DNA of 64,000 nucleotides, from assembly GCA_029817715.1 (NCBI GenBank), contig JARUPY010000387.1, forward strand, positions 2,790,001-2,854,000, given 5' to 3'. The stretch's first letter is position 1, and each line of letters starts with the position of its first letter. The position numbers and the translations under genes were made by a program. Below are positions 11,500 through 23,784 of this stretch, in pieces. The stretch comes from Melastoma dodecandrum (taxonomy: Eukaryota > Streptophyta > Magnoliopsida > Myrtales > Melastomataceae). The notes beneath the pieces are model-generated. The model ran no database searches and had not been told where the DNA came from. It was given only the letters and a program-made list of their open reading frames with translations.

Positions 11500-13254
11500 T
11501 TGGCTGAACCGTGCACGACCAAGAAGAGCCCTTTTTACTCTGATCATTTCTCCATTTAATTCATTGAATCAAAATATACTCTTTCCATGAAAAGCCCGAT
11601 AAGAGGACAATAAGCCCAGTGTCAATTTGCACGTGGGCCCTATAGGCCCATAAGGAACACGGCCCACGTTTTCCTTTGGGCCCAATATTTTTTTATAAAT
11701 TTATAACGAGATTAAATTTATTATTTTTCATTATGTAATTTAAAATCCGTATCCCAATCCCAATCCCAATCACTTTAAGTAATTAATAAACAAGAAATTA
11801 TTTGCCGACAGTTTTTTTGCCCCCTAGAGGTAATAAAAATATGATGTCTATTTGTCTACTACTGAACTGAGGTCTTACATCAGCCCAGCCAAAAGATTCT
11901 CCCAATCACTACAAACAATACCACCTGATTTTGATGATATCCTCTCATCCCGACACAAAATTATTCGGTATGAATTTTTAATAAACCAATTGTTTTTTTT
12001 TTATAAAATTTTGATGGACAAATCAAGTGAATTGGAAGCAGAAGTTAACGATAGTTGCTGATGTTGTCAAAAAATATGAAAAATCGATGAATGTCGGATG
12101 ATGTTTTATTAGGGGGTGACTACTACGGATAAAATAGATTATGTGACGAACGAATGAGAGGTCGAAACTCAATTATTATAAGACACGGGTCAGACTATAT
12201 TAAGGCCTTGTTTGGCTTTCACTAAAAGAAATTTATGATTGGCCAAAATAAAAATAAAAATAAAAGTTGGTGACAAAATTATATAACAAACTAAGTTAAT
12301 GACAAAACAGAAAGTTGACTCAAATTTGAGGTCATAAACATATATTTTGCCTAAAATTATTATTGTTATTGTTATTATATCCTACCCAGGTACAGCAATA
12401 TTTATCGTCAGACGAAATGTCTGCAGATATTTGCTTTTGATTTTGTAAATACGATGGTTATAAGCTACCTGCATTAATATAATGTGCCAAGGCGAAAGGT
12501 TACGTTCACGTTAAAGAATATTTTCCATTTCGAGGCCATTTAAAATTAAGAGGGCCAGTCGATAACTTCGCCACATTGGAACGTCTCGTGGTAGGTGTTG
12601 ATCGATTAATGTTACACAGCACAACGTCGCGCTTACGGAATGCATGATGATGCTCCAGCCGATAATTAACAGAGCGCCCTGTGGTAAAGGGCATACGACG
12701 TTTCCCAAGTTTTAAGAGGTAAGGTCGAAATCATAATTCATGTGGTGGTGGGGAGTGGGAGGTTAGCATTGAATATTAGAACACAGTAACAGCGAACATT
12801 TGGCACCTGTTGCCAAAGTATGGTTATGATCGAACGACCGTCGAACAAAATCGTCAGTGTCCATAAGTTTTGTCATTTCTTCCAGCGGGTAAAATATTTA
12901 TGAAATAAAATAAATAATTTCTGGGGTTATTTTAAAAGTAAGATTATATAAGTTTAACTTGTCTTTTAAGTCAAACAAAGTAGATTTTAAGACATTAGTT
13001 TAAGAACTTTCTAAGCTATTTTGGATTATAACGCCTCTCCCGCATCCTTTGGGACATTCGTACCTGTGATATATATCGGACACCAATCAATGACCTTGAA
13101 TTAAACTGGTGTCTGAATTCGACGAGGAATGATAAGAACGGAGAAGTAGTGATCCTTCGAGTTGATAAATACAAGTGGTTTAGAGTTATAAGAAGATTCC
13201 AAGGCATTACTAAACAGCGACAATTGCAAATTGATTATCCCCTTTTTTTTTTTA
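11500..13254. other. Intergenic, peroxidase 3' flank
   Basis: AT-rich, with no supported gene. It holds the peroxidase 3' UTR (AATCAAAATATAC region near 11567). Short open frames near 12506-12708 and 13016-13207 show no recognisable family and are taken as chance. Confidence 0.5.
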
Positions 13255-14004
13255 CTAGAAATTCAAGCTGAAGCACCTGCCGACATTGCTCAGGCTCCGC
13301 CATTTCTTCCGGGATCCGAGACTCGGGGACGGACCCGGCGAAGACGGCCCCCCGGGCTTTTCCATTTCCTCGTCTTCGATCCTGGAATCAAACGACATGG
13401 ATCCTTGGCTGAGGAAACCCCGCCCCCTTCGTCCGCCTCTGCGGCGCTTGGATGAATTCTGCGTTAGCATAGACAGCGAGCTCGACGAAGAGGACGTAGA
13501 CGAGGCCGAGGAAGAGAAATCCAAGGGAGTGGGCGAGGGGATGGCTCGACCTCCCTTGGTCTTCCTGCGGACCAGACTCCTCAGCAGGCTCGAACTCCAC
13601 CGGAGGCGGGTCTTCTTAGCTGCGCCGGCTAGGCCGTGGTCGGGCCCCCGTTTTGTGTAGTACGAGGGTGGAGGGGTGAGCGGGGGTAGGGGATCATTGT
13701 GGAGCACGTGCTTCGGGGTCCCCGGCTGGGTCTCCCATAAGAAAGGGATGGATCCGGGTATCCCACCGTAGTAGACACGGAAGGAGGGGTTAGCGAGAGA
13801 GGTCTCCTTGGAGAGAAGACGGGAAAAGAAGCCGTCTTCCGACCTGATCAAGCGGAACGACCCTTGACGTGGCTGAGGCGGGAGAGGGAGAGGGAGAGGG
13901 AGGGGAAGTCGGCCTCCTCCGAGGTTGGACTTGTTGTTGCCCAACACTTCCTTCATGGACGATTTCCTCTGAACATTTCCCACCTTCATAGTAGTCCTTA
14001 GCAT
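13255..14004 (-). CDS. DUF688-type plant protein of unknown function
   Basis: A single exon of 249 aa from the first in-frame ATG at 14004; another ATG at 13989 is an equally likely start. The diagnostic motif IPFLWETQPGTPKH is at about residue 86-99. This W-E-x-x-P-G-x-P-K block is the hallmark of the plant DUF688 family. It is followed by Pro-rich (PLPPLTPPP), Lys/Arg-rich (SLVRRKTKGG) and Ser-rich tracts and a basic C-terminus ending CFSLNF. The N-terminus has a Pro-Leu dipeptide run. The protein looks largely disordered and possibly nuclear; no enzyme motif is visible. The function of the family is not established. Codon use is GC-rich, unlike the AT-rich flanks. Confidence 0.82.
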   Translation of the reverse strand: MLRTTMKVGNVQRKSSMKEVLGNNKSNLGGGRLPLPLPLPLPPQPRQGSFRLIRSEDGFFSRLLSKETSLANPSFRVYYGGIPGSIPFLWETQPGTPKHVLHNDPLPPLTPPPSYYTKRGPDHGLAGAAKKTRLRWSSSLLRSLVRRKTKGGRAIPSPTPLDFSSSASSTSSSSSSLSMLTQNSSKRRRGGRRGRGFLSQGSMSFDSRIEDEEMEKPGGPSSPGPSPSLGSRKKWRSLSNVGRCFSLNF

Positions 14005-16689
14005 TAGTAGAAGTAGTAGTGAAGAAGAAGAGCGAGCCACAAAAGAGAAACAGCGAAGCAATAGCAAAACATATCAATGTTTATTTTTTTGGGTAATATG
14101 GTCCATATATAGTAAATATGACATGGACCGACGCGACATGACGCCTGGATAAAAAATCGGACTTATCTACGTAAAAAGTAAAGAGCAATTTAATGCGGTG
14201 TGTAGTGTTTGGTTCGCTTTCAATAAGGGAATGGTTGATGGGCATTGCGATATGGTTTAGTATGTATGATCTCATGGTTGGTTCGTAACATGATTGTACA
14301 TGTCATTATAGGAGCATTTATTATTCCCACCAAGTATTTCAGTCCCCAACAAAATTATAACGACGAAATAAATATTTATGGTCGAATTAGTTAGGTGGGC
14401 ATGTACCAAATATTTTCAGCTAAAATTCCAGATGCATTTTAAAGTTAAATTTTTAGTGTCGAAACGTTGTTGCCAAAATTTTTAATTTAGTGTCGAAACG
14501 TTGTTCCCTCGGAGAAACAAGGGTACGTGGAAGAGACCTATAATGAATTGTCGGACCGATTGTAAGAAAAGGATTCAGGAGGAAGAAAGGAGAGCTTTAA
14601 TCGGGAAAAAAATTCACGTAATTGTACGAGTAGTTTCGAAAATTTCTTGACATAATTTCAAGTAGTAATCGAACTTAAGATCGAGTTTTAAAATTTCTTG
14701 ACATAATTCCTAGACCCTAAATAAAAAACTGACTTAAAAAAAAGGTAAAAATGGGAGTTATAATTTATAAATAAAAGAACTCTTATTTAAATTTCGAGAC
14801 ATTATTTTGCAGAATTTTGAAACTATTTACTTTATTTTATAAAGTTTTTCAACTAACATTAAAAACGATTTCTTTCATCCTTTTTCGATATTTACGACGG
14901 TTGTTACAGATGAGTGACAAATCCATATATATATAAAGGAAAACTAGATAGAATAGCCGCCCATGTATGAATGTGTGTGTCCTAATCGAGGGGACCACGA
15001 TGCCATTATTTCTAGTGACTAATAGTGTGGCATATATGCTGTGTATGTGTGCATGTACGAGGGAACTCGATATCCCCCCGATATTATTCTCTGGGATTTT
15101 TTCGATTTCAATTGGGAAAGAGCTTTGTCCTAAATTAAATGCCCTCCTAGTCCTACCCTCCTAATAAACGAAAAAATAAATTAGAGATTTATGAATAGGG
15201 GAGGGGGGTCAAGACAATTTGGTTCTCCCGTGTACGAAAAATCCGAATTTGGGCCGGGCCTGAAGGATCAGATCTCAGAACAGGCGCATCCGGTCCAGAA
15301 CTCCCTCCCCAACCCAACCCCGCCGTGTTTTTTGGTCACGTATATGCAATTGTTACAGAGTCAGAGTTGTATAAATAAAGTGTTGGGGGGCGGGCAACCC
15401 TCCCCCGCCTACGTTTTTTTGTATTTTAAAGTGTGCGTTTTCAAGACGGTCTTCGACGGTAAAATCGTGTTTTACAAAACTTAGACCGTATTTCATAATA
15501 TTTTTTTAAATTAATCATATTTTCGTTCAAAACTCGAGTAAGTTGGGTAGCCATGTCAAGTCAATAATGAAAAAAAAGGAAAAAAGGAGAAAAAAAAATA
15601 TGAAAAAGGAAAAAGGAGAGAAAAAACAAATATATAAAAAAAAACTTTAGAGTGGCGCCAGGACAAGGTCAAACGAGGAAGTCGGAACGGGGGGATTAGT
15701 AGCCGTTGGTCGCTCTGCGAGGAGGAGGTGATTGATGATAGCCGTTAGGATCCATCCTACAAAATATTCTTGCTCCTTGGGAACCGCCCAAAAAAAAGAA
15801 AAGGACTCGCTTAGTCTCTGTTTAAAATTAAAAATAATGAAAAAAAAGACAGTGGTTTTATAAGAGGGGGATGGATATACCGTTAAAAAAATTCAATATT
15901 TATACAATCACAGTGGCTCATCCTTGAGCATTAGTAAGTCGGTAATATACTGCGAGTGCATGATTATTAACGAGTAGTAATTAAAATTAAGATTTTATTA
16001 ACGAGCATCAAAAGTGGATAATAATATGTTTTAAATTTAATGATTTAACGTTTTAATACGGCGAGTGTGTTGTGTTTTCTTTTTCATTTAATAAAAATAT
16101 ATTTAATTAAATTAATTTTACCATTTATATACCTTAAAAGAGTGCCGTAACCCCTAAAATTATACATAAATAGCAAATATTCACCAAAATTCAAAGATTC
16201 TCTCCTGCCCCCCCCCCCCCCCCCCAAAACGAGTCATGCGTTGTTAAATTAAACCCAGGTTGATTTTAATCATAAATTTATAAAGAAAAAAAAAGAAAAA
16301 GAAAAAGGAAGGAAATGAACACTAGGTTTTATTTTTTTGTTTAAAAAAAAGGGAACAATCAAGTCCCACCCCATTTATTCTAAAAAAAAATCATTGAAAA
16401 GAGATCCATCAATAAATGTTTTCCAAAATCCATGTTTTGTTTTTGAAATTTGGGCATATGAATTTCAGAACTCGATAACCCCCACCAAATAAATAAATGG
16501 AAAAAAATTCGACAACAACCTCGTGGATCCATTTCCCCCCCGTGGTTTGTCTTCTTGTCTGCATCCCCCCCTCTCTCTCTCTTCTATCCGCGTCGAGAAC
16601 GACAACAAACCTCCGAAAAGCGACGCCATCTTCTCTGGTGAACCCGAGAGCTTTGATTTGTCCCCTTCCCCTTAGGTTTAACCCCAGCG
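14005..16689. other. Intergenic, AT-rich
   Basis: No supported gene. Contains A/G-rich low-complexity DNA (15540-15660), an 18-base C run at 16208-16225 and, from about 16497, a CT-rich 5' leader of the WEB-family gene (CTCTCTCTCTCTTC near 16571). Confidence 0.5.
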
Positions 16690-18643
16690 ATGGGCAGCCA
16701 CACCGACGGAAAGATGGAAACTTTGGAACAGGGTTCCCCCGTGGGTGCTTCCGACAGGGCCGTCATCGACACTTCTGCCCCCTTCGAGTCAGTTAAGGAA
16801 GCTGTTTCCCGTTTCGGCGGCGTCGGCTACTGGAAGCCCGCCGGCTGCAATGCCAAGGTTTACGACTCCAAGGTTTGGGCGTCCTTTGATGGGGTGGGGT
16901 GGGGGGTTTTAGGTTTTTGGGTGTGGTTTGATGTTGTCTGTGGCGCAATGCGGTTCGGTTTGATGGGTGTTGTCCTGTGGGATGTGCGATTCTTGGAACG
17001 ATTTCGTTATCTGACTGGGTTTTAGTTCGAAGACGTGATATTGGATTTTGGCATTGATGCGCCCGTGGGATTTGTTCGATAGACATGGGGTTTGGGGTGT
17101 GATTTGGTGGTCTTGAAGAATGCTGATTCCTCGAGTGTTAAAATGGCAGGGTGATGAAGAGGATAGTGGGGAGAAGTTAGAAGACGAGGCGGCCCGGTTA
17201 GAGAAGGAACTGGCAGAGAAGGAGAGGGAGACCTTGGATGTTCTCAAGGAGCTGGAATCGACGAAGTTGCTCGTCGAGGAGCTCAAGTCGAAACTGCATA
17301 AGGAAACTACGGAGCTCAACGTGGTGCTTGAGAAAAAGGCGGACGATTGGAGCGAGAACCCCGAGGTCGAAGAAGCTGAGAAGGAGAATCATTACGAAGG
17401 TGTTTGTGTGAATACACAGAAAGTCCTTGGCTCGTGTCCCTCTTCGGCCCCTGGCTTTATCCTGATGGAGCTGAAGCAGGCGAAGCTTAATCTCGCCAGG
17501 ACTACCAGCGGCCTTGCCAACATACGCGAATCGGTTGAGTCCTACAACAAGAAGTTGGAGAAGGAGAAAATTTCCCTCGAGAAGACTCGTGAGCGACTGG
17601 CCCAGGGTACTGCGAAGATGAATTCGCTGGAGGAGCTGCAACAGACAAGAGAGAAACTGTGCGTGGCAAAGGATGCAGAAACTTGGGACAAGGACGGTGC
17701 TTCGACTATTACGAGAGAGATCCATCGGTTGAGTTCCGAGGCGGAGCAATTCAAGAAGGTTAGCGAAGCTGCAAAAATGGCGGTGAAGAAGGCAGTATCC
17801 GAGATCGAACTGATGAGGGCGAAGATATCGACTGCAGAAAGGAGGCTGATCGCAGCGAGGAAGATGAAAGATGCTGCTAGGGCATCGGAATCTCTCGCGC
17901 TTGCCGAAATTAGGGCACTGTCGAAGCGTGATCGCTCATCCGGTGAGTTGGTGATGTTTACCATCGAAGACTATACTTTGTTGACAGACCAAGCGCAAGA
18001 AGCAGAGGAGGAGTGCAGGAAGAGGATCGAGGAAGCAACAGTCCAGGTTAATGAAGAGAACTTGTCCAAGATGGAGGTCCTGAAGAAGATCGACGAAGCA
18101 ACCGAGGAATTCAAGATCAGCAAAAAGGCCTTGGAAGAAGCCCTGAGCAGGGTTGAGGCCGCGAGCCAGGGGAAGCTCGCGGTGGAGGAGGCACTTAGGA
18201 AATGGAGGTCTGACCATGGCCGCAAGAGGCGATCATCCCTGTCTAACTCGACGAGGTTCAAGAACTCCTCCTTCCCTTCCACTAATCTCAGAAGAGAGCC
18301 CCGTGTTATCGAGGTAGAAGCCCCCGAGCCAGAAATCATAATATCGAAGCCAGCCTTGAAGCCCACGCTATCAATAGGACAAATCCTCAGCAGGAAGCTG
18401 CTCTTAGCCGAGGACTTCAGTACGGGCGTGTTTTCCTCCAAGGACGCCCTGAAGAGGGACATGTCATTGGGTCAAATGCTCATCAGGGACGACCTCGCCA
18501 CCTCACGGAAAGCCGGAGAAGAATCCAGGGCCGACAATCAGCAGTTCTCTTCCAAGAGGAAGAAGTTCGGATTCGGACGGTTCTCGCTTCTCATGACGAA
18601 GAAGAAGACCAAGAACAAGAAGAAGAAGATATCCCTCGTCTGA
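16690..18643 (+). CDS. WEB family (DUF827) coiled-coil protein
   Basis: Two exons, 16690-16872 and 17150-18643, phase 0, GT-AG, about 558 aa. The N-terminal part has the family's conserved stretch before the coil (FESVKEAVSRFGGVGYWK). Long heptad-rich coiled coils (EKLEDEAARLEKELAEKE, later SEAEQFKKVSEAAKMAVKK) fill residues ~65-425. A conserved C-terminal block KPTLSIGQILSRKLL (~465) is followed by SLGQMLIR and a Lys-rich tail (KKKTKNKKKK). Family knowledge: the founding member WEB1 and its partner PMI2 act in blue-light chloroplast movement. Most paralogues, including this type, are uncharacterised. Cytosolic scaffold role is inferred. The frame is intact and no neighbour relates to it functionally. 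Confidence 0.92.
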
Positions 18644-19508
18644 GGACACGGCCGCGACTCGGGGATTCGCCGAGCATCGCCATCATCGTAATACTTAAAC
18701 CATTTGAGGTGTTTATGAGTAATTATGAGCTGATTTATGTGTTTGTTCTTTTCATGGTGTGTAATGTGGGGGTGTGAGACTGTTTAATCCGTGGCATTTT
18801 TATTCAATTTGTTGATGAAGAGGGTAAAGGTATTCCGAGTTAAGATGTCCGAATTCGATCCAATGTTTGAAACTTTGCACGGCCCGACCAAATCCGATGA
18901 GGGCCAGCTCAACCGAACTCGATCGCTAGATCTCGACAGGCTGGTCGGGCTGTGCGGTGTTGGACGGCTGCGATAAGCCCCCAAAATCCATCAAAAGCCC
19001 ATGGAACCCAACCGATCATTTTGACCACTCAACCGAAAGGATCTATGCTACCTTTCTTCATCGTCATAACCCTCATCGGCCACGTCCTCCGTTCCTTTGA
19101 TTCGAAGCTTCGTAATTCTCCGGTACGTTTTGTGCGTTGACCACAGAATTGGGGTTTAGTGTGCAAGCATTGGTTTGTTTGTTCCAATTGTTGTCAGGTT
19201 TATTGTCTTAGAAGAGTCGGTGTGCTGTCCTAGGACCGGTCCGATTACACCTAGATTCTTTTGTTTCAGGCGTAGGGCTGAGCTTGTTTTGTGATTGATC
19301 GCAGCAGCGTTATTGGGTAGGTTGGCCTCTTTTGATTGATCTGGGAGTGAGGGTTTTTTCAGGTCAATCATCAGCTGTTTCGGATGAATAGGAATGTCGT
19401 ATCTTCTGGGGATTTGGTGTTTCTTTGATGAATTGCTGGGAAAGTTGTTCTCCTTTCACTATGGGATGCTGATCCTGACCTTATTGTTTACTGTGTGGCC
19501 CAGGCATC
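18644..19508. other. Intergenic: WEB gene 3' end and saposin gene 5' region
   Basis: No separate gene is supported. The left part is the WEB gene 3' UTR. The stretch 19040-19508 probably holds the saposin gene promoter and a 5' UTR with an intron-like T-rich region before the ATG at 19509. Confidence 0.45.
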
Positions 19509-21313
19509 ATGGGGTTGTGGGTAGTCCTTTTGGTCTTATTGATTTCTGGGAGTTCCCGGATTGTTGATGCGCGGCCCGATCCGAGTTCTAGTGGTAGGTT
19601 ATCTTTTTCCCTGGGGATAATTTATGTTTTACTTTTGTCTTTCGAGGATGCTTGTTCTTATTCTTGAGGAAAGACTTCTGCGCCGCGTGGATTTGGCTAC
19701 ACTTCAAAGAGCTTGTTCCTGGTTGGTTTCAGGGGATGTTTTGAGGAATAAAAACACGTGCTCACTCTGTGAGGAGTTCACTGGTGAAGCACTCGGTTAT
19801 CTCGCCGATAATAAGACCCAGAATGAAATTATGGGTGTGCTCCATAAGAGCTGTGCGCGTGCGCTGTCTTTCAAAGAGGAGGTAATTTTTAACCTGCCAA
19901 CACTGTCTTTACCTGCCCACATCTTCTGGGAAAACTGAAAAAATCTTTGGCAAAACGGATTTATATTAATGAGAGAGTCAACAGATTTTGTCTCACATGA
20001 TCATAGAATTTCAATTTGCAAATTTATTTGTCAAGAAGGATGTTCTACACTATTTGTGTATCAATATAGTTGTACTGATTTTTTTCCTTTCTATTTTTAC
20101 AGTGCATCAAGCTTGTCGACTATTATGCCCCTCTTTTCTTCATGGAAATTTCCTCTGTTCAACCTGGAGATTTTTGCCAAAAGGTTAATCTTTGTGAGAA
20201 GTTGGCGCTGTTATCTTTGCAAGTCAAGGAAGAGAAGTGTGACTTGTGCCACCAAGTTGTTTCACAAGTCTTGGAAAAATTAAAAGATCCAGATACACAG
20301 GTTAGTAGTTGCCGAAACCTGTACTTGATAATTCAGTTCAGTCCGTGGAATCACATTAATTGTGATGTTACCTCTTCTTCAGTCGCCAGGACACCATGTC
20401 ATCCATTAGTTACCTATAATTGACTAGAAAAATTTCATCAAGTTGTCACTTTGCTGCTTTTCATCCTTGGTATAGGATTATAGTGTTAATATATCTAGCA
20501 AAGTGTGCTTTCTTTCCTTTGCGAGTGTTTTCAACCATAAGTATTTGAAAATTATGGACTTATAACAGGCTATTTGGACATGTTGAACTGATTCATTTTC
20601 CTGCTCTCCTATCCGTTTGAGTCTATGTCCTTTCCCAATGACTAATCTGTACTCATCTATTTATTTAACTACATGTTGTGTTCCTCTCTAGTTTGATGAT
20701 ATTCTTAATGGGTGCAGATGGACGTTATTCAGATCCTCCTGAAGGCTTGTAACTCCATGGAAAGCTATGCAAAGAAGGTGAAGGCATCATATCTTTCATT
20801 TTGCCGTCATTGCTCTCTTATTATATCGCATGTCGATGATCGATTAGGTTCTCGACAAGTTTATGTCAAGTTCGGCAACATGTTTTTGTTGCCCATAAAT
20901 CTGGGATGATCGGTTCAAGTTTCCACATAGATTAGTTGTACATATTGATTACACAAGGTAACATATAACATATTCTAGTCTAGTGCAAGTACACGGGGAA
21001 CGTTACCCCAGCAAATTTCTCGGCCATGGGTTGATCTGTTTTATGCTTATTTGAACGTACTTTGGCCACGATTATCTCGATTCTATGTTCTCTCTGTACT
21101 CACTGTTAATCTGATCCGCATGGTGTTCTTGTTGGCATTGCAATGGTGCAGTGTAAGAGGATAGTCTTCGAGTATGGACCCCTCATCCTGGCAAACGCAG
21201 AGCAGTTCCTGGAGACAAGGGATGTATGTGCGGCCATGCACGCCTGCAGCAGCTCCTCCGAAGCCGAGCAACAAATCATCCTGGAGACAGTTCCTGGGCG
21301 TTCTTCCTCCTGA
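19509..21313 (+). CDS. Saposin B-type domain protein
   Basis: Five exons, 19509-19593, 19733-19881, 20103-20300, 20718-20777 and 21152-21313, all GT-AG and in phase, give about 217 aa. Residues 1-21 are a signal peptide (MGLWVVLLVLLISGSSRI). Two saposin-B domains follow, each with the six-Cys pattern: the first from CSLC through CIKLVDYY to FCQKVNLC, the second from CDLCHQ through CKRIVFEYGP to VCAAMHAC. Exon boundaries fall inside each domain at matching places (just before CIKL and CKRI), as expected from an internal duplication. Role: saposin domains bind and present membrane lipids, usually in lysosomes or vacuoles; plant members are poorly studied. The C-terminus is short and Ser-rich. 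Confidence 0.9.
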
Positions 21314-21622
21314 TCATCATCGACTCAATGGACGGGTCTCTGGCCGCTGGCTCACTCACATCCCTGTTGTATAGTCCGACTATGCTTATGAATTCCGAAA
21401 GCAAAGCTATTCGAAACTCAATGTTGCAGTGTGAGATGTGTACAGAGATTAAAGATTACCAATGAGACTATTCGTGTAGGGGGACGATGATCGTTCGTCC
21501 CTTAAAACTCAGCGAATTTCCTATAAAATGGGCTTTGAATTATTTCGATATTTGCTTTGTTCAGAGCAAAAAGACTTTCCATACATCAAAATCTTGTAAG
21601 AAGATTGGAGAGGGAACTTAAG
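21314..21622. other. Short intergenic between saposin and CLPP5 genes
   Basis: About 309 bp separate the saposin stop from the CLPP5 ATG. It holds the 3' UTR of the first gene and the compact promoter of the second; TATAAAA is at 21521-21527. Nothing else seen. Confidence 0.5.
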
Positions 21623-23784
21623 ATGGCCCGCGCCGCCGCCATATTGTCCACCGCCGCATCGCCGTCGTCGTCGTCGGCGCCGGCCCCGGCCCATAACCCT
21701 AACCCCTGTTGGAGTCTGTCCCTCCCCTCCCGCCTCCCAATTCCTTCCAGGTACGGATAGGCCGTGTGTTAAGATTTGGGTGCAGTTGATGAATACTGTT
21801 TTTTCGAGACGTTCGCCGGGGAGTTGACGAGGGGATGTGAGATTCGTAGATGTCGATGTTGTCGGTCCTTGGTTGTTCGCGTTGGGCAGATTGCTCCTCG
21901 CTGGCAAGTTAGTTGGTGGTTCCTGGGAGGTTGTGGTCGTGTATCAAAATCGATCCCAAATAGGCAGTGGCGTCGGCTTGCGCTGGTCGATTGTGTTCTG
22001 CAGTGACTGAGTTCTTTGGCTGATCTCGTTGTCCTTGTGGATTGTGTTTTCTTGTCTGGAAATCGGAGAAGATGACCATCCTTTCCTCGCAGGAAGCTAA
22101 AGAGACTTGTCGCTAGCAGGAAAAGCAAGTCATTGGTGCAAGCAATTTACGCAGGCGAGTCCCCAGCGTCTTTGGGAGGTGTTCGAAATGGTATCTGGTC
22201 GATAAGGTTGGGTTTTGTCTTCCATGTGCCCCTGCCTCTACACTATATGGGATTGAGATTTTCTCTTTAATGTGCTTTTTGCTTCCATTTTCTTCCACGG
22301 TAGAGATGACCTGGGAATTCCATCATCGCGTTATTTTCCCACTTATGCTCAAGGTCAAGGACCTCCTCCAGTGGTGCAGGAACGTTTCCAGAGTGTTATT
22401 AGCCAGCTTTTCCAATATGTAAGGAGTTCCGTGCATGTGTTGGATTGCCAAGTTGATTTGGTTTTTGTGATTTTTTGTCTTAAAATGAGTGAATTTTCAC
22501 TGATTGGCAGAGGATTATCCGGTGTGGCGGTGCTGTCGATGATGACATGGCTAACATCATTGTCGCTCAGCTTCTGTACCTTGATGCTGTGGACCCTAAC
22601 AAGGTCATTTTCCCACTTTTGAGTTTGCATGCTTTTCCTGCATAGATAACTTGATTGCGGCTTATAGTAGCAAATGTGTGAGTATTGTCATCAAGTCTTG
22701 CTTATGTTGGGCATGTGCAGGATATTGTCATGTATGTGAACTCTCCCGGGGGTTCCGTTACTGCTGGTATGCCTTTCACTGGACTGTTATAAGTTCTTAC
22801 CTGCCATCTTCTACCCGTCGTCATTTTCTGAGTTGTGATCAGTTCAGTTGATTTGCCTATTTTCTTCCAGGTATGGCAATATTCGATACGATGAGGCACA
22901 TTCGTCCAGATGTTTCCACAGTATGCGTTGGACTTGCTGCTAGGTACAATGTTTAATCTGTACCTGCTAATGCATTTTAATTCGTCACCTCCCTTGGTGA
23001 GGAATATGATTCTTTCCTCAATTTTTCTACTTTTGTAGTATGGGAGCTTTCTTACTCAGTGCTGGTACAAAAGGCAAGTGATATCATAGTTCTCTGAGCG
23101 ATTTGTTATCCTTTTTTTCCCTTTTCAAGTTTTTTTTTCGGATTTATACATCCTGCGTGCCCAGTTTTTAGCGATGCTTGCTTACTATCCTTGCTGAGAC
23201 TCTACATCTTAATGTTTATGGTTTTCTTCATTTCTTGTGTCTGAAGGAAAGCGATACAGCTTACCAAATTCTAGGATAATGATTCACCAGCCTCTTGGTG
23301 GAGCGCAAGGTGGACAAACTGACATAGATATCCAGGTCTGTCTTCATCCCTTTTCATGTCCTTAAACATGTCTCCTAAACGAACGGTTCCCTAAGTATTT
23401 GTTAATCTCAGTCAGTCCGAGTCTGAGGTTCCCTAACTAAAACATTCCCGGGCTATTGATTCTGCATAGAATTCTGACTGAATTATCGATTAACGTGCAT
23501 CCAAACAAAGTCTTATGTCCCTTGTCATACTGGTATATCGTGGTTGGGTTTGTGATTTCATGACTGCCATGGCTCGATTTGAATCTCAGGCGAACGAAAT
23601 GCTGCATCACAAGGCAAACCTCAACGGGTATCTGTCCTATCATACCGGCCAAAGCCTGGAGAAGATTAACCAGGACACTGACCGCGACTTCTTCATGAGC
23701 GCAAAGGAAGCGAAGGACTACGGTCTTATTGATGGTGTGATAATGAATCCCCTGAAGGCTCTGCAGCCACTGGCAGCGGCATAG
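21623..23784 (+). CDS. CLPP5: Chloroplast ATP-dependent Clp protease proteolytic subunit ClpP5
   Basis: Nine exons: 21623-21750, 22093-22206, 22304-22418, 22511-22603, 22721-22766, 22871-22943, 23039-23073, 23247-23335, 23590-23784, giving about 295 aa. The first ~60 residues are a Ser/Ala/Arg-rich transit peptide. The mature part carries [14 protein letters not shown], which marks the ClpP5 type, then the ClpP fold with catalytic Ser190 (AASMGAF) and His215 (MIHQPLGG) and the DTDRDFF region. The C-terminus ends ALQPLAAA. It forms part of the heteromeric ClpP/R core in the plastid stroma, degrading proteins fed by ClpC chaperones. Intron 7 starts with GC (GCAAGT) rather than GT; all other introns are GT-AG. 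The frame is intact. Confidence 0.97.

Noticed and set aside
12506..12708. Two overlapping ~60-codon minus frames in the peroxidase 3' flank
   Set aside because: No domain, no start context and no partner exons.
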